NCBI GenBank assembly: GCA_022652545.1
Contig: JALCRM010000001.1
Coordinates: 124,001-188,000, forward strand
Direction: 5' to 3'
Origin: Lachnospiraceae bacterium
GTDB lineage: Bacteria; Bacillota; Clostridia; Lachnospirales; Lachnospiraceae
Length of the DNA stretch: 64,000 nucleotides
The position numbers were made by a program, and so were the translations under genes. Positions 26,316 to 34,750 of the stretch are shown here, one piece after another; the stretch's first letter is position 1; each line of letters begins with the position of its first letter. A model generated the notes under the pieces. That model was not told the DNA's origin. It was given only the letters and a program-made list of their open reading frames with translations, and did not search any database.

Positions 26316-26379
26316 AAGGCATCGTGACGTAGCCGGCACCGCAGCATAACAAGCACTTCCTTTTCTTTCAAACGCGCCT

Positions 26380-28674
26380 ATGAGAAGACCAGTCTGTTTT
26401 GCTTCTCTGATCGTAGCGGCGGTCGTCTTTCTTTTTCTCAGGGCCTTTCCCGTACAGCAGCTGTCATATGAAAAATACGACGGGCAGGTCATCTTCCTCA
26501 CAGGGAGAGTCACTTCAAAAGAATATCGCAGGAATGCGGCGGGTACATGGACCCTGGCCGTTGCGCTGAAAGAGATCGGCACCGGAGAGGCGCCGGACGG
26601 CTTTCCGTTCCCACAGGATCATGCGGAATACCGCGTGCTTTGCGTACTCGAGTCTGAAGCGGAGCAGCTGCGGCAGACCGACGAGCGCACAGCGATCGGT
26701 TCCCGCATCCGCGTCTGCGGTACGCTGCGGTCTTTTCCGAAAGCGACGAACCCCGGTGAATTCGACAGCCGGCTCTACTATCAGATCCTTCAAACGGAGT
26801 TTCGCCTCCTGCATATCAGGATCCTCGGGACCACGCAGGGCGCAGACCCGTTCGCAGACCGGCTGTACCGGCTGAAGCGGGGGCTCTGCGCGGTGCTGGA
26901 CCGATGCTGTACGCAGCGGGATGCGGGCGTGCTCAAAGCCATGCTGCTCGGAGAGAAGGGCTTTCTTGACACAGATCTGAAGGACCTCTACAGCCAGGCC
27001 GGTATCGTGCATATTCTCGCGATCTCCGGGCTGCACATCACTCTGCTCGGGATGGGACTGTTCAGGATCCTCCGGAAGATTCGGCTGCCGCTGCCTGCCG
27101 CCGCTGCGGCGGCTGTCACTGCGATGGTACTGTACGGCCTCATGACGGGGATGGGAGGATCGGTTTTCCGGGCTGTGTTTATGTTCGGCATGCGCCTGAC
27201 TGCCAGGCTCCTCGGGAGGACGTACGACCTGCTGACGGCCGTGACGCTGGCAGGCCTCCTCCTTCTGCTTTCCCAGCCGCTGTATCTGTATCACAGCGGA
27301 TTCCTGTTTTCCTTCGGCGCAGTGCTGTCCATAGGCCTGCTCCTTCCGGCGCTGCCCGGGAAGGCCGGCAGGGCGTGTGCCGTACCTCTGGTGAACCTCC
27401 CTGTCTATCTGTCCTTTTACTATACGTTCCCGCTGTATTCGATCCTGCTCAACCTGGCAGTGATCCCGCTCATGAGCCTCCTGATGGTGTCCGCACTGGC
27501 GGCACTGGCCGCCGGGAGCCTGTGGATCCCGGCCGGCAGAGCCGCGGGCCTCGGCGCGCACGCTCTGCTGTACTGCTTTGAAAGTCTCTGCAGGCTGACC
27601 TCTTCCCTGCCCGGCAGCAGTCTGATCCTCGGAAAGCCGTATACACCCGAAATGATCCTCTATTTTGCCATGCTTGTCCTGCTGGTCCTGTTCTCAGAAC
27701 GCTTTGAAGGAAAAATATATGATGGGCTGCGCCGGGGCGGGCGTGACCTGCGGGCTGACCGCCGGATGCGGCGGAGGATCGCAGCCGCCAAGACAGCCTG
27801 GACAGCGCTGGCCGTTGCAGTGCTTACACTGCGTTTTTCAGGAGGACTGACGGTCAGCTTTCTCGATGTGGGGCAGGGCGACGGCATCTATATCGAAAGC
27901 GACGGTTTCCGGATCACCATAGACGGAGGAAGCTCGAGCAAAACACAGCTCGGGAAGTACCAGCTCATGCCGTTCCTGAAGTGCAGAGCCGCCGGCACGG
28001 TCGATCTGGCCGTCCTGACGCACGACGACAGCGACCACTGCAGCGGGCTCATTTCACTGCTGGAAAGCGGATACCGGATCCGGCAGGTGGCGCTGCCTTT
28101 TGTCGCCGAAAACCTGAAGGGAGAAAACTACCGGAAGATCGAACAGCTGGCGGCGCAAAGAGGGATCCCGGTCCTGTATCTGCAAAGGGGCGAAAAACTC
28201 GAAAGGGGCAGGCTCACGCTCTGTGTCCTGCATCCCGCGGTCAAAGACGGGAAGGCAGAGGCTTACGAAGACCTGAATGAATCCTCGCTGACACTGCTGC
28301 TCACCTACGGCAGATTCAGCGCCGTTCTGACGGGAGACCTGGAAAAGGAAGGCGAAGAGGAGTGCCTGCGGTTTATCAGGGAAGAGTCGGCAGCAGGCAG
28401 CCTTCCGGGCCTTGCTTCGCACCCGGTCGACGTTCTGAAGGTCGGACACCACGGCTCGAAAAATGCCACGTCCGAAGCCTTTCTGGAGGCTCTTGAGCCC
28501 TCCTTTGCCGTGATCTCCTGCGGAAAAAACAACCGCTACGGGCATCCTGACCCGACGGTCACGGAACGCCTTGAAGAGAGCGGCGCAAGGATCCTCGACA
28601 CGAGGGAAAGCGGCGAGATCGAGTTCCGGACAGACGGGGAAAGACTGAAAGTTACAGAATTTCTGCAAAAATAG
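26380..28674 (+). CDS. comEC: ComEC/Rec2 DNA-uptake channel
   Basis: 764 aa, full length. An N-terminal hydrophobic segment and OB-like domain (GQVIFLTGRVTSKEYRR) are followed by the competence core with the signature LYSQAGIVHILAISGLHITLLG and about eight more helices. A C-terminal metallo-beta-lactamase domain follows (LTVSFLDVGQGDGIYIES, LTHDDSDHCSGL, LKVGHHGSKNATSEAFLE, SCGKNNRYGHPDP). It forms the inner-membrane pore for single-stranded DNA. No ribosome site is visible before the ATG, although the start fits homologues; translation may depend on upstream context. Together with comEA it suggests residual or active competence, but other uptake genes are not in the window. Confidence 0.93.
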   Translation: MRRPVCFASLIVAAVVFLFLRAFPVQQLSYEKYDGQVIFLTGRVTSKEYRRNAAGTWTLAVALKEIGTGEAPDGFPFPQDHAEYRVLCVLESEAEQLRQTDERTAIGSRIRVCGTLRSFPKATNPGEFDSRLYYQILQTEFRLLHIRILGTTQGADPFADRLYRLKRGLCAVLDRCCTQRDAGVLKAMLLGEKGFLDTDLKDLYSQAGIVHILAISGLHITLLGMGLFRILRKIRLPLPAAAAAAVTAMVLYGLMTGMGGSVFRAVFMFGMRLTARLLGRTYDLLTAVTLAGLLLLLSQPLYLYHSGFLFSFGAVLSIGLLLPALPGKAGRACAVPLVNLPVYLSFYYTFPLYSILLNLAVIPLMSLLMVSALAALAAGSLWIPAGRAAGLGAHALLYCFESLCRLTSSLPGSSLILGKPYTPEMILYFAMLVLLVLFSERFEGKIYDGLRRGGRDLRADRRMRRRIAAAKTAWTALAVAVLTLRFSGGLTVSFLDVGQGDGIYIESDGFRITIDGGSSSKTQLGKYQLMPFLKCRAAGTVDLAVLTHDDSDHCSGLISLLESGYRIRQVALPFVAENLKGENYRKIEQLAAQRGIPVLYLQRGEKLERGRLTLCVLHPAVKDGKAEAYEDLNESSLTLLLTYGRFSAVLTGDLEKEGEEECLRFIREESAAGSLPGLASHPVDVLKVGHHGSKNATSEAFLEALEPSFAVISCGKNNRYGHPDPTVTERLEESGARILDTRESGEIEFRTDGERLKVTEFLQK

Positions 28675-28787
28675 TTGTTTTGACAGGGAAAAGACTATCC
28701 GTTTGGCTAGTTCCATTGTTGATGAGTTTTTAATATCATAGAAGCATTTAGGAGATGTCTCACCAATATAAGACACGGAGGATCGAG

Positions 28788-31517
28788 ATGAAAAGGTTAC
28801 TGAAAGTTCACGGAATGCAGATGGCTGCCGCTTTCCTCATGACGCTGGCATTCATCCTTCTGCCTGCAATGCCGGCGAAAGCTGCGGCTGATACGGTGAC
28901 TAATGTTCCAGTTCCAGCCGCTAATCCTATCTTTACCGTGACCGGCGGGAAAGCGGGGGATGATTACTCTTTTTATAATAATACTTTATGGCTGACACCG
29001 AATGAACCGCTTGAGATCTCCATGGCACCGGGAGTCAGCAATACAGCCGCCAGTATAAAGGAAGACACCTCGTCCGGAAGCAAGAATATCACAGTCACGT
29101 TGAATGACATCCACCTCTCGGGCGACGGAAGCATGTTTTACCTTGGAAGCGGGACCAATACCGTAGTCCTTAAGGGAAATTCAGATATTGAAAATACACA
29201 TGGCGGCACGCAGGGCGTATTCTATTCAAACGGACCTCTCACCATCAAAGGCACGGGATCGCTGACACTGACAGATTCCACTTCCGATGTATCTGCAGTG
29301 CAGTGTGGCGACGCGCTGCAGATCGGCACAGATACGGATGCACCGCATATTACTGTGACCAATACGCAGGGCACCTGTATCGGAGGAGGCTTCAGTGACA
29401 GCAGCATAAGTATCTCCGGCGGAAAAATCGACTGCAGCGGCGTACGTGCCATTAATTCCGCCGGCAGCGTGAGTATTTCCGGCGGCATGCTCAAACTCAC
29501 TTCGGATTATTCGGAAATTCAGGGGAATACGGTTTCCATTACCGGAGGCCTGTTCGCTGATGGTGATCCCGCCGGGGTTATCGAAACAATGCCAAGAGGA
29601 CGGATAACAGCCGACAAGACGCCGGACGAAGGGCATTATGTGTTTATAAATACGGATGCTGCCACAAAAGACACCTATCCTGTAAGAGTGGCCGAAGGTT
29701 TTATGATTACGCTGGACCAGCAGGGGGCAACTGTTTCCGGTACGACTTCGGTGCCGTCAGAGAAAGGATCTCTGATATTGCCGGACATCCCGGACATCCA
29801 ATATCGGCCCAGTAAAACAAAATGTAGATTCGGCGGGTATTATGCCGGAACTGACGGCAGCGGAAAACAATATTACAATGCGGACGGGACACCGGCCGCA
29901 AAAAACGATCTTACTCAGGATACTACGCTTTATGCGTACTGGATGGAAGACTCGGTCCCTGTATTTACGACCCAGCCTTCGGATCAGGTAGTAGACAAAG
30001 GGGATACGGCAACCTTTACAGTGGCTGCTTCCGGAATTCCGGCACCGGATTTTTATCAGTGGGAGTATAAGTTGGCTGGAACTGATAAATGGCTAATCGT
30101 AATGGAGGGCTCAGGTCGGAATGATACAACGTACACCACGCCGAAAACGAAGCCTATCATGGACGGTTGCCTGTACCGTTGCAGAGCCCACAATTACGTT
30201 GGCTCGACATACAGTGAACCGGCGAAGCTGTCGATCCGCATGGCTGTACATCTGGACCCGGGCACAGACTATACTTTCAGAAGTGAGGAGGAAGGCTATA
30301 CCGCCCAGGAGGTCCTTACGGAGAATGTCATTAATGACGGAGGCCAGTCAACAGGGAAACTGCAGATCAGCCTTTCCGGACAGGACAGCTCGGCCTTTGA
30401 ACTTTCCACGACAGAGATAGAAGATATTTCGCTGGGCGGAAGTACGGATTTCAGTGTACAGCCGAAATCAGGGCTTTCGGCAGGAACCTATACCGCTACC
30501 GTTACGGTAAGCGGGACCGGTATTCCTGATCGGAGTTTTAATGTCAGTTTTACCGTCAGTACAGGGTACACGATCACGCTTGATCAACATGAGATCACGA
30601 TGGAAGCAGGCGATTCCTGGCACCTGAACGCAACGGTTACTCCATCTTCGGCAGCTTCTCTTCAGATAGTTTGGGGATACTCCGATGATAGAATTGCAAC
30701 GGTTGACGATAACGGTAATGTAAAGGCAATTGCTGAAGGTGAAGCAGAAATAGCAGCTATTTTATTTGACAACAATGTTCGAAAGGCAATTGATACCTGC
30801 AAAGTAACTGTTAAACCATCTTCCGGCCCGGGTAAAGATATTCCTTCCGGAACAGTTGGAAAGGAATACAGCGTGACTCTTAAGGCAGACGGCACAGGGC
30901 CGTTTACATGGTCACTGGAAAGCGGTAGCCTTCCCGATGGACTGACAATTGACGGGGATACCGGCGTGATCAGCGGTACGCCCGCTGCAAAAGGAACCTA
31001 CACATTTACAGTGAAAGCGACCGATTCTACCGGTGCTGTCACGGAGATCCCCGTCACCATTACTGTGGCGGCAAAGACTGCCGATGTCACACCGGCTCCG
31101 GCCGCGCCCGTATGCACACACCCGAATATTGCATGGGAAACGACGAAGGAAGCAACGGCAACGGATGACGGCGAGATAGCATACCGCTGTCCGGACTGCG
31201 GCTATGTGGAGCAGAGGCTTCCGGTTTCCGGCTATACCGTGTTCATTGCGAACGCCTGCAGGAGCATAAAGGATGCCAAGGCCAACGCGACCGTAAAGAT
31301 CACCACGGACCGCTGGATGAGTTTTCACCGTTCGGTCATTGAGCAGCTCGCAAAACGTCCGGACGTCACGGTGGACCTTACATACAGATACAAAGGGAAG
31401 AACTACGGGATCACGATCCCGGCGGGGACGGACCTCGGCAGCTGCCTCGACAAAAACGGCTACATCGGTTTCCTGTATCTTGCGGCCAGGCCGGGTGTAA
31501 CGCAGAGTGCAAAATAG
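28788..31517 (+). CDS. Large secreted surface protein with Ig-like domains
   Basis: 909 aa. The ATG at 28788 has GGAGG six bases upstream; the track start at 28755 does not. Signal peptide: MQMAAAFLMTLAFILLPAMPAKAA. Residues ~30-300 look like a right-handed beta-helix (SISGGKIDCSGVRAIN, SISGGMLKL repeats). Residues ~340-395 resemble an InlB-type repeat (GGYYAGTDGSGKQYYNADG...LYAYWM). An Ig-like domain follows (PVFTTQPSDQVVDKGDTATFTV), then a DUF-like beta domain, a BIG2 domain (ITLDQHEITMEAGDSWHLNATVTP) and a putative Ig/He_PIG domain (GLTIDGDTGVISGTPAAKGTYTFTV). The end has a CxxC zinc-ribbon-like patch (YRCPDCGYVE). No LPXTG or SLH anchor is present, so it is probably released or held by an unknown tail. 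It ends at a terminator. Confidence 0.85.
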   Translation: MKRLLKVHGMQMAAAFLMTLAFILLPAMPAKAAADTVTNVPVPAANPIFTVTGGKAGDDYSFYNNTLWLTPNEPLEISMAPGVSNTAASIKEDTSSGSKNITVTLNDIHLSGDGSMFYLGSGTNTVVLKGNSDIENTHGGTQGVFYSNGPLTIKGTGSLTLTDSTSDVSAVQCGDALQIGTDTDAPHITVTNTQGTCIGGGFSDSSISISGGKIDCSGVRAINSAGSVSISGGMLKLTSDYSEIQGNTVSITGGLFADGDPAGVIETMPRGRITADKTPDEGHYVFINTDAATKDTYPVRVAEGFMITLDQQGATVSGTTSVPSEKGSLILPDIPDIQYRPSKTKCRFGGYYAGTDGSGKQYYNADGTPAAKNDLTQDTTLYAYWMEDSVPVFTTQPSDQVVDKGDTATFTVAASGIPAPDFYQWEYKLAGTDKWLIVMEGSGRNDTTYTTPKTKPIMDGCLYRCRAHNYVGSTYSEPAKLSIRMAVHLDPGTDYTFRSEEEGYTAQEVLTENVINDGGQSTGKLQISLSGQDSSAFELSTTEIEDISLGGSTDFSVQPKSGLSAGTYTATVTVSGTGIPDRSFNVSFTVSTGYTITLDQHEITMEAGDSWHLNATVTPSSAASLQIVWGYSDDRIATVDDNGNVKAIAEGEAEIAAILFDNNVRKAIDTCKVTVKPSSGPGKDIPSGTVGKEYSVTLKADGTGPFTWSLESGSLPDGLTIDGDTGVISGTPAAKGTYTFTVKATDSTGAVTEIPVTITVAAKTADVTPAPAAPVCTHPNIAWETTKEATATDDGEIAYRCPDCGYVEQRLPVSGYTVFIANACRSIKDAKANATVKITTDRWMSFHRSVIEQLAKRPDVTVDLTYRYKGKNYGITIPAGTDLGSCLDKNGYIGFLYLAARPGVTQSAK

Positions 31518-31547
31518 TCTGCATACATTTACAGTGTCGAAAGACAG

Positions 31548-31576
31548 GACCTGCCGGGACACCGGCAGGTCTTTTC
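31548..31576 (+). terminator. Intrinsic terminator after the surface protein gene
   Basis: A perfect 10-bp stem GACCTGCCGG / CCGGCAGGTC with a four-base loop (GACA) is followed by TTTTC. It separates the surface protein from the glycan operon. Confidence 0.85.
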
Positions 31577-31602
31577 TGTCTGCCGGAGGACCCGGATCCG
31601 CA

Positions 31603-31630
31603 TTGACTTGAATCTTCCATCAGGTATAAT
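31603..31630 (+). promoter_or_regulatory. Sigma-A promoter of the ten-gene glycan operon
   Basis: TTGACT and a perfect TATAAT are 16 bases apart, 36 bp before the first start codon (TTG at 31666, GGAGG five bases upstream). All genes to 45878 follow on the same strand with gaps of at most 131 bp, so this is the only clear promoter for the block. Confidence 0.75.
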
Positions 31631-31665
31631 AACGATAGAATTTTTCAGCTTTTTCGGAGGCGGCA

Positions 31666-33183
31666 TTGACGGATACAGGCGAAAAAAGAAGAAACGGCAT
31701 ATGTCATTTCCTGATTGTGTTCGCCATTCTGTTTGCCGGCTACTGCGTGTTCCTGAACCAGTCCATCACATCTGACAATGTGACGGATTATATGCTGGGG
31801 TACGGGACGCTGCACAGCACCGGACTGATGAGCTTCTGGCGATTTACGGACGACGGAAGGTTTGCGCTGTACCTTTTTCAGTTTTTTTCCTGGTTCACAC
31901 AGATCTTTCATGTTTCCAAATATGAGAACCAGTGGGTCCTGCAGCTTTTACTGCTGCTTATGATGACGTGGGCGGTAATGGTGGAAGAGCAGATCTTCGG
32001 CCGTTTTTTCCGCGGCAGGACAGCTTCGGCCGCAGTCACGGCATTCTGCATCCTGTTTTTCCTCAATCCCATGTTTCTGGAACTGTTCATCTATGTGGGC
32101 TATGAGCATGGTGTGGCGATCCTGCTGGCCCTCTATGCGGTAAAGGCATATCTGGACCGCCGGTACCGGCGCTGTGCGCTTTTTCTGTTTCTCACAGTCA
32201 TCAATTGTCAGATGTACGTGGAATTTTTCCTGATCGTTCTCGTCGGGGCACTTTACCTGCAGTCATGCCGGGATACACGGCAGCATGACATATTCAGAGA
32301 AGGCGCGGGGGCAGTCGCGATCGCAGGGGCAGTATCTGCAGCGGATCTGCTGCTGATCAGGCTGGCTGTTCTCACAGGGAACATCAGGGGTGAGAAAAAC
32401 GTGATCCATGTCGGGAAAAGCCTGGCAGATCGCCTCTATAACGCGATCGTATGTACGAAGATCACGCTGGTGGACGGTTTCGGCTTCTTTCCGGAATGGA
32501 TGCTGGCCGCCGTCATATTACTGCTTTTCATACTGTCTGCGATGGTAATGATCCGCCGGAAATGCACCTGCAGACAGGTGGCGGGTCTCGTCCTGTTCTA
32601 TGTCTTTGAGATCCTGCTTGCCGCAGCCATTTACATGATCTCTGACAGATGGGCCACACCCCGCATATCGCTCGCGTTTTTTGCAGCCCTGTCGATGTTT
32701 TTCCTCGTTGCCTGTTATCAGGCATCGCAGGCAGGGCCGCTGCCGGGCAGGGCACTTACGGTATTGTTTGCGGTGCTGGCAGCAGCGGATATCTATGCCA
32801 CCCATACCAAGACGATGGATGTATACATTTCCAACAAACTGGACATGCAGGTGATCTCCCAGACGGAAGCAGAGATCGAACGGTACGAGAAGAAGAGCGG
32901 CATCAAGGTAAAATATGTCGCGATCTGCAGCTCGGCGCAGGTGCATTACTATTCCCCGCTGCTGAATATGCCTTCCACCGGCTACGCGTATGACCGGACG
33001 ATCCTGTACGATTCCTGGGGACGCGTCGATACGCTCAACTATCTGACAGGCAGGGATTATACGGAGACCGCAGTCAGTGAAGATGAGTACCGGCAGCTTT
33101 TCGGAGACAAAACCTGGGATACCTTTATCCCGGAGGAACAGCTGATCTTTGAGGGAGACAGATTGTACTGGGCGCTGTACTGA
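31666..33183 (+). CDS. Multi-pass membrane protein, possible GT-C/glucosyl-transferase type
   Basis: 505 aa, TTG start with GGAGG five bases upstream. About ten hydrophobic helices are visible (e.g. ICHFLIVFAILFAGYCVFLN, AGLVLFYVFEILLAAAIYMI), with a soluble C-terminal domain of about 110 residues (KSGIKVKYVAICSSAQVHYYSP). The first extracytoplasmic loop NQSITSDNVTDYMLGYG carries acidic residues where GT-C enzymes have their catalytic motif, and the general look recalls the Glucos_trans_II family. That assignment is tentative. It is the first gene of the surface-glycan operon. Confidence 0.65.
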   Translation: MTDTGEKRRNGICHFLIVFAILFAGYCVFLNQSITSDNVTDYMLGYGTLHSTGLMSFWRFTDDGRFALYLFQFFSWFTQIFHVSKYENQWVLQLLLLLMMTWAVMVEEQIFGRFFRGRTASAAVTAFCILFFLNPMFLELFIYVGYEHGVAILLALYAVKAYLDRRYRRCALFLFLTVINCQMYVEFFLIVLVGALYLQSCRDTRQHDIFREGAGAVAIAGAVSAADLLLIRLAVLTGNIRGEKNVIHVGKSLADRLYNAIVCTKITLVDGFGFFPEWMLAAVILLLFILSAMVMIRRKCTCRQVAGLVLFYVFEILLAAAIYMISDRWATPRISLAFFAALSMFFLVACYQASQAGPLPGRALTVLFAVLAAADIYATHTKTMDVYISNKLDMQVISQTEAEIERYEKKSGIKVKYVAICSSAQVHYYSPLLNMPSTGYAYDRTILYDSWGRVDTLNYLTGRDYTETAVSEDEYRQLFGDKTWDTFIPEEQLIFEGDRLYWALY

Positions 33184-33214
33184 CAGGGACGGACAAAAGA
33201 CAGATGGAGAAGGT

Positions 33215-34750
33215 ATGAACGAAAACGTGATGTCGTACAAAATAACAGACAGCCTGCCCCGCTGGATCGTCAGACTCATGTACGCAGTCGGGGCGGTGAT
33301 CTTTGTTTTCTGCCTCATTGCCCTTTGCGTATACAAAAAGAACTATCTTGCGCTTCCCATTGCTGCACTGCTGATGCTGTGCGCACGCCGTGCAGCCTCC
33401 GCGGTCCGTACCGACAGCGATGCCGCGGCGCTGCGCATCGTGATCCTGGCCTCGCTGGCCGTCTATACACTGTATGACATCCTGGTCCCGGCCGTACCTG
33501 ACAACGACTACAGACTGATGATGGAGAGCGTGTCTTCGCTGCATGACGGCACCTTCTGGAACCGCTGCAGGGACATCACGGATTATTTCTATTATTACAA
33601 TTATCAGATAGGGTACATGCTGTACATGTATCTCATCGATCTTGCGGCACGCGGGAACCTTGTTGTGTTCAGGGGAGCGGAGGCGCTCGTCCTGACACTT
33701 ACGAACGTCGTTTTCTATAAGCTTGTACGGACAGCCTGGCCCGTGAGGAAATCTCTTTTCTGTGCGCTGGCCTGGCTGTTTTTCCTACCGGTCATACTGG
33801 GGTGCGGTGTCATCAACAATCAGCATCTGTCGGCTCTGTTTCTTATGCTTTTCCTGTATCTTCTGGCGAGGAAGGAACACCGTCTGTCCGGCTGTATCCT
33901 GGCGGGCGTCTGCATCGCATTTTCCGTTATTTTCAGGCCCAGTGCGCTGGTAATGATCTACGGATATGCTCTGCTCATGGGCGTGATGATCCTGACGGAC
34001 CTGACGGTACGAAGGGGACAGAAAGGGCACGACTGGAAAAGAAAACTGGCGGAGCTGGCGCTCGTTGCCGCTTCCTATGCGGTCGTCTATTACGGATTCA
34101 ACGCCATACTGATCCTGGGTTTCGGAACGCCGTACGGGGTAGGCTCCAACCCCTCGGATGCGGTCAAGTTTGTGGAAGGGCTGAACAACACCCGCGGGAC
34201 TGTGACAGGGTATGACGGACCGGGCGATGCGCTGTATTATGATCTGCAGTCCATGGGTTTCGACTATGAGAAGTACCGTATCACCGCTAAAGAATTCCTC
34301 CTGTCACCCGGCGGCATAAAGCCGGCATTTATCCTGAAGAGACTGCTCTATTATTTCGGGGATGTGGACAACATGTACGGCGCCATAGGAATACTGGGCA
34401 AATACACCGAGCCCCGGACACTTTTCGTGCTTGTGCTGGCGGTGGCCGGGATCGCCATGTACATGATCTCCCTGGTATTTACAGCCGTTTCGGTCTTTGC
34501 GCACAGAAAAATGAGCGGGGCATTCTACTATTACCTGCTGTTCTCCGGCGCGCATATCTTTATCGAAAGCCAGACACGGTACAGGTACGAACAGTATATC
34601 TTTCTCTATCTGATGGCCATGCCTGTCCTGTATGACTGGTGCACCGGCAGGCGCGGGACTGCCCTGAAGGAGCGCTTCGTGTCCTGGCGGAGCTTCTGCA
34701 GGGAGAGGACACTGCCGGACAAGAAGACAGCAGGAGAGGAGAAAAACTGA
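33215..34750 (+). CDS. GT39/PMT-like membrane glycosyltransferase
   Basis: 511 aa from the ATG at 33215 (GGAG five bases upstream); the track start at 33149 is not supported. There are ten or more helices. The first large outer loop holds VPDNDYRLMMESVSSLHDG, an Asp-rich motif in the place of the GT-C catalytic acid, followed by YYYNYQIGYMLYMYLID. Later segments (GCGVINNQHLSALFLMLFLYL, IFRPSALVMIYGYA) resemble polyprenyl-phosphate-sugar-dependent transferases. It probably moves a sugar from a lipid carrier to a surface acceptor. It is 31 bp downstream of the first operon gene, and its stop overlaps the probable next start (CTGA). Confidence 0.7.
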   Translation: MNENVMSYKITDSLPRWIVRLMYAVGAVIFVFCLIALCVYKKNYLALPIAALLMLCARRAASAVRTDSDAAALRIVILASLAVYTLYDILVPAVPDNDYRLMMESVSSLHDGTFWNRCRDITDYFYYYNYQIGYMLYMYLIDLAARGNLVVFRGAEALVLTLTNVVFYKLVRTAWPVRKSLFCALAWLFFLPVILGCGVINNQHLSALFLMLFLYLLARKEHRLSGCILAGVCIAFSVIFRPSALVMIYGYALLMGVMILTDLTVRRGQKGHDWKRKLAELALVAASYAVVYYGFNAILILGFGTPYGVGSNPSDAVKFVEGLNNTRGTVTGYDGPGDALYYDLQSMGFDYEKYRITAKEFLLSPGGIKPAFILKRLLYYFGDVDNMYGAIGILGKYTEPRTLFVLVLAVAGIAMYMISLVFTAVSVFAHRKMSGAFYYYLLFSGAHIFIESQTRYRYEQYIFLYLMAMPVLYDWCTGRRGTALKERFVSWRSFCRERTLPDKKTAGEEKN

